DNA of 64,000 bases from Actinopolymorpha alba DSM 45243 (GTDB lineage: Bacteria; Actinomycetota; Actinomycetes; Propionibacteriales; Actinopolymorphaceae), in assembly GCF_000373925.1 (NCBI RefSeq), contig NZ_KB892759.1, positions 1,577 to 65,576 on the forward strand, in the 5' to 3' direction. Below the pieces are notes generated by a model, which ran no database searches, was not told the origin of the DNA, and saw only the letters and a list, made by a program, of their open reading frames with translations. The stretch's first letter is position 1. Every line of letters starts with the position of its first letter. The position numbers were made by a program, and so were the translations under genes. Shown in pieces: positions 42,700 through 51,740 of the stretch.

Positions 42700-44208
42700 A
42701 TGGCGGTCATGACCGTGCAGGACAACCAGGCCAGGACCGAAGGGCGACGCTTCCGGCGAGCGGTGACGTTGCTCCTCATGACGCTCTTCGCACCGGGCTC
42801 CGCACAGATCGTCGCCGGCAACCGCCAGGTCGGGCGGGTGGCGGTGCGGATCGCGCTTGGGGTCCTCGGCGTCGCGGCGGTCCTGGCCCTGGTCGGCCTG
42901 GTGTCGTCCCGAGCTCTGGTCTCGCTCCTCGCGAACGCCACGTTCCTGCGGGTCATCCAGATCGCGCTCGTCCTCCTGGCGCTCGGCTGGCTCGGATTGT
43001 TCATCGACGCCTGGCGGCTCGGTGTCCCGCTGGCGCTCAGGCAGAAGCAGCGCCTCACGTCGACCGTCATCGCGCTCGTTCTCTCGGTCGTCGCTGTGAG
43101 CCTCGTCCTCACCTCGTCGCACTACGTGGCGGTGGCGCGTGAGTCGATCTCGGGAATCTTCGCGGGCACCAAGGTGCAGGATCCGTACGCGGGCCGCTAC
43201 AACATCCTTCTTCTCGGAGCCGACGCCGGCCCTGACCGGGTGGGGCTGCGTCCGGACAGCATCACGCTCGTGTCGATCGACGAGCAGACCGGGCGTGCGG
43301 CGATGTTCAGCTTCCCGAGGAACCTCCAGCGGGTGCCGTTCCCGGAGGGGACGGTCATGCGCCAGCAGTTCCCGCGCGGCTTCGACTGTGGCGACGAGTG
43401 CCTGCTCAACGCCGTCTACACCTGGGCGACCGACCACAAGGACCTGTTCCCCGGTGTTGCCGACCCCGGCATCGAGGCCACCAAGGACGCCATCCGTGGG
43501 GTCACCGGACTCGACGTCAACTACTACGCGCTCATCGACATGCGCGGCTTCCAGCAGCTGATCAACGCGGTCGGCGGCGTCACGATCGACGTCAAGCAGG
43601 ACGTGCCGATCGGCGGCAAGGGCGGAGTGATCCGGGGCACCATCCAGGAGGGACGCCAGCGGCTCGACGGCTACCACGCGCTGTGGTACGCCCGCTCACG
43701 GACCGGAACCAGCGACTACGATCGGATGGCCCGGCAGCGCTGCGTGATGGCCGCGATGCTCCATCAGCTGGACCCGGCCAACGTCCTGATGAAGTTCCGC
43801 GCGATCGCCCAGGCCGGCCAGCAGGTCGTCTCGACCGACATCCCGGCGAGCGAACTCGACACGTTCGTCGACCTCGCCCTCAAGGCCAAGCAGGACAAGA
43901 TCAGCTCCGTCCAGTTCGTACCACCGTTGATCAAGACGGCGCGCCCGGACTTCCCGTTGATCAGAACGAAGGTCCGCGAGGCCATTGACGCGTCGAAGCC
44001 GACTCCAACACCGGCCGGAACCTCCCAGGCCGGAGGGGCCAAGCCCGTGGGGGAGGCTGGGGCGTCCGTCGCGAGCTCGAACGACGGGGCGGAACGCAAA
44101 CAGTCCTCGGGCACGTCCGCGACTCCCGCGTCGGGTGGCTCGAGCACCTCCTCGACCCCCGCCCCCGAAGGTGTCACCAGCCTCAACGCCGTGTGCGCCG
44201 CCGCCTAA
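42700..44208 (+). CDS. LCP family protein with polytopic N-terminus
   Basis: A 502-aa protein. Unlike the neighbour, it begins with four or so hydrophobic segments (about residues 20-35, 45-72, 82-105, 120-142) before the LCP domain at about 160-420. The LCP motifs are degenerate but recognisable: NILLLGADAGPDRVGLRPDSITL, FSFPRNLQRVPFPEG, AIRGVTGLDVNYYALIDMRGFQQLI and ALWYARSRTGTSDYDRMARQRCVMAAML (in parts), with Arg residues of the polyprenyl-phosphate site. The C-terminal 70 residues are Ser/Thr/Ala/Pro-rich. It is divergent from the other LCP gene and near the polymer operon. Start: ATG at MAVMTV, a second ATG three codons in. Confidence 0.88.
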   Translation: MAVMTVQDNQARTEGRRFRRAVTLLLMTLFAPGSAQIVAGNRQVGRVAVRIALGVLGVAAVLALVGLVSSRALVSLLANATFLRVIQIALVLLALGWLGLFIDAWRLGVPLALRQKQRLTSTVIALVLSVVAVSLVLTSSHYVAVARESISGIFAGTKVQDPYAGRYNILLLGADAGPDRVGLRPDSITLVSIDEQTGRAAMFSFPRNLQRVPFPEGTVMRQQFPRGFDCGDECLLNAVYTWATDHKDLFPGVADPGIEATKDAIRGVTGLDVNYYALIDMRGFQQLINAVGGVTIDVKQDVPIGGKGGVIRGTIQEGRQRLDGYHALWYARSRTGTSDYDRMARQRCVMAAMLHQLDPANVLMKFRAIAQAGQQVVSTDIPASELDTFVDLALKAKQDKISSVQFVPPLIKTARPDFPLIRTKVREAIDASKPTPTPAGTSQAGGAKPVGEAGASVASSNDGAERKQSSGTSATPASGGSSTSSTPAPEGVTSLNAVCAAA

Positions 44209-44386
44209 GCGTTGAGCATCGCCGGGACCCGTTCACCCGGCAACTGAGAGTGCGCACCTGGTAACCAAATGGTTCTAGCCCGCCGGTCCCACCATGCGGG
44301 TTGGTCGGTAGGTTGGTGCTCCGCAAGGCAGCCCGGGGGATGCGGAAGGCTGGCGATCGCCGAGTCCATTCGAGGAGACGTACGCC

Positions 44387-45403
44387 ATGACCGACAGACC
44401 CGACACACCAGCCGTGCGGTGGCCCCCGGTCTCGGTCGTCATGCCGGTCCTCAACGAGGAACGCCACCTGCGCGACGCCGTCACGCAGGTCCTCGACCAG
44501 GACTACCCCGGCCTGCTCGAGATCGTCGTCGCCATCGCTCCCTGCAAGGACCGCACCGAGGAGATCGCCCGCGAGATCGTCGCGACTGACTCCCGGGTAC
44601 GCCTGATCGCCAACCCCGCCGGCCTCACGCCAAGTGGCCTGAACGCCGCGATCAAGGAGGCGGCGTACGACGTGATCGTGCGTGTCGACGGGCACGGCAT
44701 CCTCTCGCCCGGCTACATCCGCCGTGCGGTAGAGGTGCTTCTCGAGACCGGCGCCGACAACGTGGGTGGCGTGATGGCGGCCGAAGGCGAGTCGGCGTTC
44801 GAGGAGGCCGCGGCCCGGGCCTACACCAGCCCGCTCGGACTCGGCGGCGGCCGCTTCCACGTGGGCGGGCAGGCCGGACCGGTCGATTCGGTCTACCTCG
44901 GGGTGTTCCGGCGCGAGACGCTCGACCGGCTCGGTGGCTTCGACGAGACGTTCGAGCGCGCCCAGGACTGGGAGCTCAACTACCGCATCCGGCAGGCGGG
45001 CGGCACTGTGTGGTTCACGCCCGACCTGCGCGTGACCTACCGGCCGAGGTCGAGTCTCGCCACGCTGGTCCGGCAGTTCTACCTGACCGGGAAGTGGCGG
45101 CGGGCGATCGGACGTCTCCACCCGGGCACGTTCAACGTCCGTTATCTCGCCCCGCCGACCGCGGTGGTCGGGTGTGCGGCTGGCCTACTCCTCGGGCTTG
45201 CTGGACTCGCGGCGGGCGTACCTTTGCTGCTGGTCGGGTTCGTCGTCCCGGCGGTCTACGTGCTCGGCGTGGTGGCGGGCTCGCTGGTCTTCGGGCGTGA
45301 CATGTCGTGGCGGGCGAAGGCCTGGCTGCCCGTGGTGGTGGCGACCATGCACATGTCGTGGGGACTGGGCTTCCTGCTGAGCCCGCGGACCCTGGCCGGC
45401 TGA
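44387..45403 (+). CDS. glycosyltransferase family 2
   Basis: A 338-aa GT2 enzyme. The nucleotide-sugar site is seen in VSVVMPVLNEERHLRDAVTQVL, the DxD-like motif in VIVRVDGHGIL and the acceptor-side acidic motif in RAQDWELNYRIRQAGG. Three hydrophobic segments near the C-terminus (about 250-335) anchor it to the membrane, as in enzymes that act on lipid-linked glycans. GGAG before the ATG. It ends 12 nt from the convergent exporter gene and belongs to the envelope-polymer block. Sugar specificity unknown. Confidence 0.92.
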   Translation: MTDRPDTPAVRWPPVSVVMPVLNEERHLRDAVTQVLDQDYPGLLEIVVAIAPCKDRTEEIAREIVATDSRVRLIANPAGLTPSGLNAAIKEAAYDVIVRVDGHGILSPGYIRRAVEVLLETGADNVGGVMAAEGESAFEEAAARAYTSPLGLGGGRFHVGGQAGPVDSVYLGVFRRETLDRLGGFDETFERAQDWELNYRIRQAGGTVWFTPDLRVTYRPRSSLATLVRQFYLTGKWRRAIGRLHPGTFNVRYLAPPTAVVGCAAGLLLGLAGLAAGVPLLLVGFVVPAVYVLGVVAGSLVFGRDMSWRAKAWLPVVVATMHMSWGLGFLLSPRTLAG

Positions 45404-45415
45404 GCGGTTCGGCGC

Positions 45416-46282
45416 TCAGCCGCGGCCGTACTTCTCCTCGGCCGCCCAGAAGTACCAGAAGCCGATGCAGAACGCGACGACCGCCCAGCTGATGGCGAGG
45501 ATCCAGGCGTGGTTGGGGGCGTCGTGGCGGTTGATGAACGCGTCGCGGACGAGCTCGATGTAGACCGTCGCGGGATTGGCCATCATCAGATCCTGCAGGG
45601 TGCTGTTGTGCACGCGTTGCGGGATCGAGAAGAAGACTCCGGACAGATAGAGCCAGGTGCGGGTGAGGAACGGCAGGAGCTGGCTGATGTCGGGGATCCG
45701 CGACCCGACTCTGGCGATGGCGAGGCTCAGACCGGTGTTGAAGATCGTCTGAAGCGCGATCGCGGGGATGATGGTCAGCCAGGCCCAGGTGATGGGCTCT
45801 CCGGTGAGCAGGACAATCACGCAGAGCACCGCGAGCGAGACGAGCATCTGCTGCAGCTCGACGATCGTGGAGGAGAACGGCAGCGCGGCGCGCGGGAAGT
45901 GCAGCGCCCTGATCAGCGAGAGGTTTCCCGAGATCGCCCGCGCTCCTGAGGTCACCGAGCGTTGGGTGAACGTGAAGATGAAGACGCCGGTGACGAGGAA
46001 CGCGATGAAGTTGTCCATCCGGCCGGCGGAATTGAAGAGGATGCCGAAGATCAGGTAGTAGACGCCGGCGTTCATCAGTGGCGTCAGCAGCTGCCACAAC
46101 TGCCCCAGCCGGGCGCCGGAGTACTGCGTCGCGGTCCGTGAGGTCGCGAACGACGCGATGAAGTGGCGGCGCTGCCAGAGTTGGCTGACGTAGGTGAGGA
46201 ACGCTGGACGTGCCGAACTCGGTGCGAGACCGTGGTGTGCCGCCAGCTCAGCCGGGGAGGCGGTGGAGGTTGTTGTGCTCAC
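45416..46282 (-). CDS. ABC-2 type polysaccharide export permease (first copy)
   Basis: A 288-aa six-helix permease of the Wzm/TagG type that exports finished polymer chains. Shared features with its paralogue at 47159: ARLGQLWQLLTPLMNAGVYYLIFGILFNS, TQRSVTSGARAISGNLSLIRALHFPRAALP and DLMMANPATVYIELVRDAFI (in parts). GTG start after GGGTG. It is the last gene of the minus-strand operon, separated from the ATPase by 113 nt. The two permeases differ mainly in their first 40 residues and are otherwise nearly interchangeable, so they may form a heterodimer or be a recent duplication. Confidence 0.92.
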   Translation of the reverse strand: MSTTTSTASPAELAAHHGLAPSSARPAFLTYVSQLWQRRHFIASFATSRTATQYSGARLGQLWQLLTPLMNAGVYYLIFGILFNSAGRMDNFIAFLVTGVFIFTFTQRSVTSGARAISGNLSLIRALHFPRAALPFSSTIVELQQMLVSLAVLCVIVLLTGEPITWAWLTIIPAIALQTIFNTGLSLAIARVGSRIPDISQLLPFLTRTWLYLSGVFFSIPQRVHNSTLQDLMMANPATVYIELVRDAFINRHDAPNHAWILAISWAVVAFCIGFWYFWAAEEKYGRG

Positions 46283-46395
46283 CGAGCACCCCTGCGGTAC
46301 GCCGAACTCATGGCGACGAGACTACGACATACGCCCCCGCCTACCCCGCTTTGAGAAGGACTTGGGGCGATCGTTACCGGCTGTGGTGCGGTTGG

Positions 46396-47166
46396 TCAGC
46401 GGGTCGCGCTGCTGTAGGCGTTGACGACCGTCTCGGCGTCGCCGTCCATCTTGATCGAGCCCTGGTCGAGCCAGATCGCGCGGGTGCAGGTCTTGGTCAC
46501 GACGTCGAGGCTGTGGCTGACGAGGAAGACGGTGCCGGCTTCGTCACGGAGTTCGCGGATGCGTTCTTCGCTACGTTTGCGGAAATCCGCGTCGCCGGTG
46601 GCGAGCGCCTCGTCGATGAGCAGGACGTCGTGGGACTTCACCGCGGCGATCGCGAACCGGAGCCGCTGCTGCATGCCGGAGGAGTACGTGCGCATCGGGA
46701 GGTCGATGAACTCGCCGAGGCCGGAGAACTCCACGATGTCGTCGTAGCGCTCCTTGGCCTGCGCGGGGGTGAGGCCCATGGCGAGGCAGCCGAGGATGAT
46801 GTTGCGTTCGCCGGTGAGGTCGCTCATCAGGGCGGCGTTGACGCCGAGCAAGGTGGGCTGGCCGTCGGTGAAGACGGCGCCCCTGGTGGGTGGAAGGAGA
46901 CCGGCGATGGCGCGGAGCAGCGTGCTCTTGCCGGAGCCGTTGCGCCCGATCAGCCCGATCGACTCGCCCCGGTGCGAGGTGAAGGAGACGCCGCGGACGG
47001 CGTGCACCTCGCGGAGCGCCGGCGACTTCTGCCGCTTGAGGATGCGCTTGAACGCCGCCGGGGCGTTGCCCTTGCCGACGGTGGCGCCGTAGACGCGGTA
47101 GACGATGTGCAGGTCGTCCACGATGACCGTGGGCACCTGGCCGTTGGTGTGCTGGATGTCAGCCAC
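46396..47166 (-). CDS. ABC transporter ATP-binding protein for polysaccharide export
   Basis: A 256-aa Wzt/TagH-type ATPase. Walker A GRNGSGKSTLLRAIAGL, signature YSSGMQQRLRFAIAAV, and Walker B DVLLIDEALATGD are complete; the N-terminal VHAVRGVSFTSHRGESIGLIG fits the family. It lacks a C-terminal carbohydrate-recognition domain, so it should export without reading a terminal modification. Its start overlaps the second permease by 8 nt. It sits between two near-identical permease genes. Confidence 0.94.
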   Translation of the reverse strand: MADIQHTNGQVPTVIVDDLHIVYRVYGATVGKGNAPAAFKRILKRQKSPALREVHAVRGVSFTSHRGESIGLIGRNGSGKSTLLRAIAGLLPPTRGAVFTDGQPTLLGVNAALMSDLTGERNIILGCLAMGLTPAQAKERYDDIVEFSGLGEFIDLPMRTYSSGMQQRLRFAIAAVKSHDVLLIDEALATGDADFRKRSEERIRELRDEAGTVFLVSHSLDVVTKTCTRAIWLDQGSIKMDGDAETVVNAYSSATR

Positions 47167-48034
47167 GCCCGTATTTCTCCTCAGCTCCCCAGAAGTACCA
47201 AAAGCCGACGCAGAACGCGACGACCGCCCAGCTGACGGCGAGGATCCAGGCGTGCTGGGGTGCGTCGTGCCGATCGATCAGGGCGTCGCGGACGAGTTCG
47301 ATGTAGACCGTCGCGGGGTTGGCCATCATCAGATCCTGCAGGGGGCCGGCGTGCACGCGTTGCGGGATCGAGAAGAAGACGCCGGACATGTAGAGCCAGG
47401 TGCGGGTGAGGAACGGCAGGAGCTGGCTGACGTCGGGCACGCGCGCGCCGATCCGAGCGATGGCGAGGCTGAGGCCGGTGTTGAAGATCGTCTGCAGGAT
47501 CAGCGCCGGCACCACCAGCAGCCAGGCCCAGGTGATGGGCTCGCCGGTGAGCAGCACGATCACGCCGAGCACCGCGAGGGAGACGAGCATCTGCTGCAGC
47601 TCGACGATCGTGAACGCCAGGGGCAACGCCGCCCGCGGGAAGTGCAGGGCCCTGATCAGCGAGAGGTTGCCCGAGATCGCGCGGGCTCCGGAGGTCACCG
47701 AACGCTGGGTGAACGTGAACAGGAACACCCCGGTGACGAGGAACGCCGTGAAGTTGTCGATGTTACGTCTGGAACTGAAGAGGATGCCGAAGATCAGGTA
47801 ATAGACGCCGGCATTCATCAACGGCGTCAGCACCTGCCAGATCTGGCCGAGCCGGGCGCCGGAATACAGAGTCGCGGTCCGTGAGGTCGCGAACGCGGTG
47901 ATGAAGTGCCGCCGCGCCCACACCTGTCGGAGGTACTGCGGGAGCGGTGGACGGGCCGAGCTTGGCGAGAGACCGTGCTCTGCGGCCAGCTCGGCCCGCG
48001 GAGTCGCGGGCCGGGTAGCGGTGGCCGTGCTCAC
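47159..48034 (-). CDS. ABC-2 type polysaccharide export permease (second copy)
   Basis: A 291-aa permease closely matching the copy at 45416, with the same six-helix Wzm-type layout. The GTG giving VSTATATRPATPRAELAAEHG is preceded by GGGAGG; a longer frame upstream has no ribosome site. It overlaps the ATPase gene by 8 nt and follows the GT2 gene by 106 nt. It is probably the original partner of the ATPase, with the 45416 gene the added copy; alternatively both are needed. Confidence 0.92.
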   Translation of the reverse strand: MSTATATRPATPRAELAAEHGLSPSSARPPLPQYLRQVWARRHFITAFATSRTATLYSGARLGQIWQVLTPLMNAGVYYLIFGILFSSRRNIDNFTAFLVTGVFLFTFTQRSVTSGARAISGNLSLIRALHFPRAALPLAFTIVELQQMLVSLAVLGVIVLLTGEPITWAWLLVVPALILQTIFNTGLSLAIARIGARVPDVSQLLPFLTRTWLYMSGVFFSIPQRVHAGPLQDLMMANPATVYIELVRDALIDRHDAPQHAWILAVSWAVVAFCVGFWYFWGAEEKYGRG

Positions 48035-48140
48035 CGAGCCTCCCTGCACACATCCGGCGGACACATGGCGACGAGCGTACGACATGCCCAGATGCGGCCC
48101 GGGCGACGCCATGGGGACATCGAAGCCATCGGACCGGTTG

Positions 48141-49022
48141 TCATACCAAAGGGGGCCTTCCTAGACGGGTCATACGCCACACGGTGCGCCAGGCGATGGG
48201 CTTACGCCGACCGCAAGGGGTACCCAGGCCCTCGAGCAGCCCGGCCCACCAGGCCGTCAGCCCGGAGAGACTGCGGGTGCGAGCAACCGTCAGCACCACC
48301 CAGGTCAGCAGGTAGACCGCGGCGACCGGCCGCGGCAGGTTCCGCTTCGCCAACCACACCCGATTGCGGGCGTTCAGCCGAAAATACCGTGGATGCCTCG
48401 TAGGGGACGTGGCCGGGTGACAGAGCACACAGTCGGCGTCGTACCAGATCCGCCAGCCGGCATCCATGGCGCGCCAGGCGAGGTCCGTCTCCTCATGGGC
48501 GTAGAAGAACGCGGCGGGGAAGACGCCCACGTCGTCGAAGACATACCTACGGATCGCCGTCGCACCGCCGAGGAACGTCGTGACCTCGGAGGACTCCCTG
48601 GGATCCCCGACCCGCACCCGTGGGACGTGCCGGCGTTGGGTGATCCCACTCGCGGGATCGGTGATCCGGAATGACACGATGCCGAGCCTGGGATCGCTCG
48701 CGAAGAGTTCACGCAGGCGTTGCGCGGTCGTCAGTGAGGGGAGCCACCCGTCGTCATCCAGGAACATGATGATGTCGGCGTGAGCGGCTTCGAGACCGGC
48801 GTTGCGGCCCGCTGGGATGCCGACGTTCTCGGGGAGTTCGAGCACCCGCACGTCGTCTGGCACCTTCGGCGCGGCAACGCCGTTGGCCACCACCACGATC
48901 TCGACCGGATCGCCAGCCTGGTCCTGCACACTGCGGATGGCCCGGGCCAACTCCTCCGGACGGTCGCCCATGGTGAGGAACACACAGGCCAGCCGGAGCT
49001 GGGCTGCATTCGCGGCACTCAA
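48141..49022 (-). CDS. glycosyltransferase family 2 (polymer operon)
   Basis: A 293-aa GT2 enzyme. LACVFLTMGDRPEELARAI opens the nucleotide-binding half, the metal motif is IIMFLDDDGWLPS, and the acceptor motif is FFYAHEETDLAWRAMDAGWRI (in parts). A single membrane-associated segment (AAVYLLTWVVLTVARTRS) lies near the C-terminus. It overlaps the CDP-alcohol phosphotransferase gene by 4 nt (start over stop), so they are translationally coupled. It would add a sugar to the same lipid-linked chain. Confidence 0.92.
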   Translation of the reverse strand: MSAANAAQLRLACVFLTMGDRPEELARAIRSVQDQAGDPVEIVVVANGVAAPKVPDDVRVLELPENVGIPAGRNAGLEAAHADIIMFLDDDGWLPSLTTAQRLRELFASDPRLGIVSFRITDPASGITQRRHVPRVRVGDPRESSEVTTFLGGATAIRRYVFDDVGVFPAAFFYAHEETDLAWRAMDAGWRIWYDADCVLCHPATSPTRHPRYFRLNARNRVWLAKRNLPRPVAAVYLLTWVVLTVARTRSLSGLTAWWAGLLEGLGTPCGRRKPIAWRTVWRMTRLGRPPLV

Positions 49023-49786
49023 GCAAGCCGCCTCGACACGAGAATGCTCACCAGGTGAAGGACGACCTGGACCCCGGCGACGACGGCGACCGCGACGGTC
49101 AGGACGTGCGTGGCCAGGAGATCGCCCCGCACGGTGTCGATGACGGCGGCGACCACGATGATCAGGGAGAGTTCGATCGCCAGGATGATGCGGTAGAACC
49201 GCAGCACCAGGGCGACCCGGCGCAGCCGAGCCAGACCCGCCGCCCGCGGCTCGACCGCCTCTTCGGTGACCGCTGTCAGGCCGTGCCTGGACCGGGCCAC
49301 GTCGACCAGGTCGGTCTCGGCCTTGATCAGGATCGCGCCGAGGGCGGCGGCGAGCCCGAGGACGGCGTACCCCGTCGGCTGGCCACCCGCGGCGCGGAAG
49401 CCGAGGCCCACGAGCAGGGCAGCCTCGCAGAGGTAGTGGCCCACCCGGTCGAGGTAGATGCCGGTCATGCTGGTCCGGCCGGTCCAGCGGGCGACCTCGC
49501 CGTCACTGCAGTCGAGCAGCAGGTAGATCTGGACCAGCAGGGCCGCGAGAATCGCACCGGGCAGACCCGGCCAGAGCAGCGCGAAACCGGCACCGACACC
49601 CGCGACGATCATCAGCCCGGTGAGCTGGTTGGGCGAGAGGCGCAGGACGAGGAAGAGCCGGGTGGCGTACAACGAGATCCGGCGCATGTACATCCGGCCA
49701 GCCCAGTGCTCGCCGCTGCGTCGGTCGAGCAGACCCGGCGGGTGTGCCTTGGCGCGAAGCTCAGCGATCGACGGCAGGGTAGTCAT
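49019..49786 (-). CDS. CDP-alcohol phosphatidyltransferase family protein with variant site
   Basis: A 255-aa polytopic enzyme (about six helices) with the CDP-alcohol phosphotransferase motif D-x2-DG-x2-AR-x8-G-x3-D-x3-D represented as LLDCSDGEVARWTGRTS then MTGIYLDRVGHYLCEA. Seven of the eight key residues are present, but the last Asp is replaced by His, unless the chain uses a neighbour. Enzymes of this family move a phosphoalcohol from CDP-alcohol onto an acceptor. It overlaps both neighbours by 4 nt. A longer frame upstream is not used because it overlaps the dehydrogenase gene. The role is probably to build or prime the polymer. Confidence 0.88.
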   Translation of the reverse strand: MTTLPSIAELRAKAHPPGLLDRRSGEHWAGRMYMRRISLYATRLFLVLRLSPNQLTGLMIVAGVGAGFALLWPGLPGAILAALLVQIYLLLDCSDGEVARWTGRTSMTGIYLDRVGHYLCEAALLVGLGFRAAGGQPTGYAVLGLAAALGAILIKAETDLVDVARSRHGLTAVTEEAVEPRAAGLARLRRVALVLRFYRIILAIELSLIIVVAAVIDTVRGDLLATHVLTVAVAVVAGVQVVLHLVSILVSRRLA

Positions 49787-50910
49787 GTGTCGGGCGTGCT
49801 CTCCTCGGTCTGCGGCCCGGCTGGGCCGTTGCTGTCCTTCGTGCCAGTGGTCGCGTACGCCGCATTCATCCGGTCGGAGAACGCGCGTACGGCCGCCACC
49901 ACCGCGTCCTTGTCGAGGTCGCGGTGCTCCAGGATCGTGAACCGGCCCGGCCGGGTCTCGGGTGCCCGCACGACGGCGGCCGTGAACTCCTCCAGGCTGA
50001 AGCCGAGTGCGGCCGGCGTCACGGGCAGGCCGTGCCGCACCAGGCAGTTCGCGATCAGTGTCCCCCGGGACCGGCTCTCGGGATCGTCCCACAAGGTGGA
50101 GGCGAACGCCGCGCCGAGGCCGACCTGCTCGCCGTGCGCACCAGCGCGCTCGGGGTACAGCAGGTCGATCGCGTGCGAGATCTCGTGGCAGGCGCCGCTG
50201 CACGGGCGGGTCGAACCCGCGACCACCATCGCCAGCCCCGACAACACCAGGCCCTCGGCGAGGACGCGCAGGAAATCGTCGTCGACGAGCGTGCCCGGGT
50301 GGTGGGCCACCGCTTCGGCTGCCGTGCGAGCCAGCGTCACGGCGAGCCCGTCGACGGGTTCGCCGGTGAGGTCGCGGGAAAGCTCCCAATCGGCGATCGC
50401 GGAGAGGTTGGACAGCACCTCACCGATGCCGGCGCGGACGGATCGAGCGGGCGCCTGGCGTACGACGTCGAGGTCGACGATCACCGCGATGGGTGCGGGT
50501 ACGCCGTAAGAACCACGGCCGGCGTCGTTGTCGAGGATGCTGACCGGCGAGCCGATCCCGTCATGGGCGAGGTTCGTCGCGACCGCCACCATGGGCAGGC
50601 CGAGCCGGGCCGCGGCGAACTTCGTCACGTCCAGCACCTTGCCGCCGCCGACACCGACGATCGCGTCATAGGACCGGCCGCGTACCTGCCCGGCGAGCCG
50701 TAGGGCGGCGTCGACCGTGCCACCCTCGACGGTGTAGAAGTCGGCCTCCCGCAGGGTCGGCCTGACACTCTCGGTGAGCTGGCCGCCCGACCGGGGACCC
50801 ACCGCGACGGCGACCCGACCGCCGGCCGAGATGCGCTGGTCGGCGAGGAGGTCGGCCAGGTCGGCGATGGCGCCCCGGCGTATGTCGACCACCACGGGAG
50901 TGGTGATCAT
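49783..50910 (-). CDS. iron-containing alcohol dehydrogenase / sn-glycerol-1-phosphate dehydrogenase-like
   Basis: A 375-aa enzyme of the group III metal-dependent alcohol dehydrogenase/dehydroquinate-synthase fold. The NAD-site GVGGGKVLDVTKFAAARLG and the segment VAVATNLAHDGIGSPVS match the pattern of glycerol-1-phosphate dehydrogenases (AraM/EgsA), and metal ligands lie in NLAHDG (Asp), SGACHEISHAI (His) and AGAHGEQVGLG (His). It should reduce dihydroxyacetone phosphate or a related ketose phosphate to the polyol phosphate. It starts 5 nt after the nucleotidyltransferase stop. The C-terminal 20 residues are low-complexity. Whether the product is sn-glycerol-1-phosphate needs testing. Confidence 0.85.
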   Translation of the reverse strand: MITTPVVVDIRRGAIADLADLLADQRISAGGRVAVAVGPRSGGQLTESVRPTLREADFYTVEGGTVDAALRLAGQVRGRSYDAIVGVGGGKVLDVTKFAAARLGLPMVAVATNLAHDGIGSPVSILDNDAGRGSYGVPAPIAVIVDLDVVRQAPARSVRAGIGEVLSNLSAIADWELSRDLTGEPVDGLAVTLARTAAEAVAHHPGTLVDDDFLRVLAEGLVLSGLAMVVAGSTRPCSGACHEISHAIDLLYPERAGAHGEQVGLGAAFASTLWDDPESRSRGTLIANCLVRHGLPVTPAALGFSLEEFTAAVVRAPETRPGRFTILEHRDLDKDAVVAAVRAFSDRMNAAYATTGTKDSNGPAGPQTEESTPDT

Positions 50911-50915
50911 CCGGG

Positions 50916-51740
50916 CTAGGAGGGGCACGGTGCGTCCCCGCCCGTGGCCGTCGGTGCCGTGCCGGTGCCAGACGCGATCTCCTCGATGACCTTCGCCGCG
51001 CGGGCAAGGTCGTCGTGGTCGTCGATCTCGACCCAGGGGACGTCGCCGATCGGCTGGACGTCGACGCGGACCTGGCCCGCGTCGATCAGCGCCTGGAAGC
51101 CGTCTTCGTAGTAGAGGTGCGGGTCGCGCCGCCACGTCGCCTCGAGCGCGTCCGCGAGGGCCGCGCCGACTCCGGCTGCGAGCCGGCTCACTCCGATGTA
51201 CTCCGCGTACGCCGTCTCGGGGTCCATCAGCTTGGTGATGGAGGTGACGCCGCGCTCGGGCGACCAGGTGACCTTCATCTCCTCCTCGCCGAGCCGCTTG
51301 ACGGCGTCCGCGGCGAGGAGGAGCGAACCCTCGGCATGGGTGCTGCCGAGCAGAGCGTTCTCGACCGACACCGGGTGGACCGTGTCGCCGTTGGCGAGCA
51401 ACACGTCCTCACCGACGAACCGCTCGCGCGCGCACCACAGGGAGTAGCAGTTGTTCCAGGTCAGCGCGCGGTCATTGTGGATCAGGTCGAGCATCACGCC
51501 GTGCCGCCGCTCGAGGGTGGCCTGCCGCGCGCGTACGGCGTCGGCCGCGTAGCCCACCACGATCGCCACGTCGGTCACGCCGACCGTCGCGAAGTTGGCG
51601 AGGATCACGTCGAGCGGGGTGAGCGGCTCGGCCTGGCCGTCGGCCGTCGGGTCGGTCAGCGGGACCAGCGCCTTGGGCAGCGTGTCGGTGTAGGGACGGA
51701 GCCGCCGGCCGGTGCCCGCCGCGAGCACCAGACCGATCAC
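50916..51740 (-). CDS. NTP transferase domain protein (sugar/polyol-phosphate nucleotidyltransferase)
   Basis: A 274-aa GT-A-type nucleotidyltransferase. The signature is at the N-terminus, LAAGTGRRLRPYTDTLPKAL, with DGD-type metal residues in LLANGDTVHPVS and a further acidic motif DPHLYYEDGFQAL. Similar proteins in actinobacteria are annotated as phosphocholine or sugar-phosphate cytidylyltransferases. In this operon it most simply activates the polyol phosphate made by the adjacent dehydrogenase to a CDP derivative for the phosphotransferases. It overlaps the fusion gene upstream by 4 nt. Confidence 0.87.
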   Translation of the reverse strand: MIGLVLAAGTGRRLRPYTDTLPKALVPLTDPTADGQAEPLTPLDVILANFATVGVTDVAIVVGYAADAVRARQATLERRHGVMLDLIHNDRALTWNNCYSLWCARERFVGEDVLLANGDTVHPVSVENALLGSTHAEGSLLLAADAVKRLGEEEMKVTWSPERGVTSITKLMDPETAYAEYIGVSRLAAGVGAALADALEATWRRDPHLYYEDGFQALIDAGQVRVDVQPIGDVPWVEIDDHDDLARAAKVIEEIASGTGTAPTATGGDAPCPS

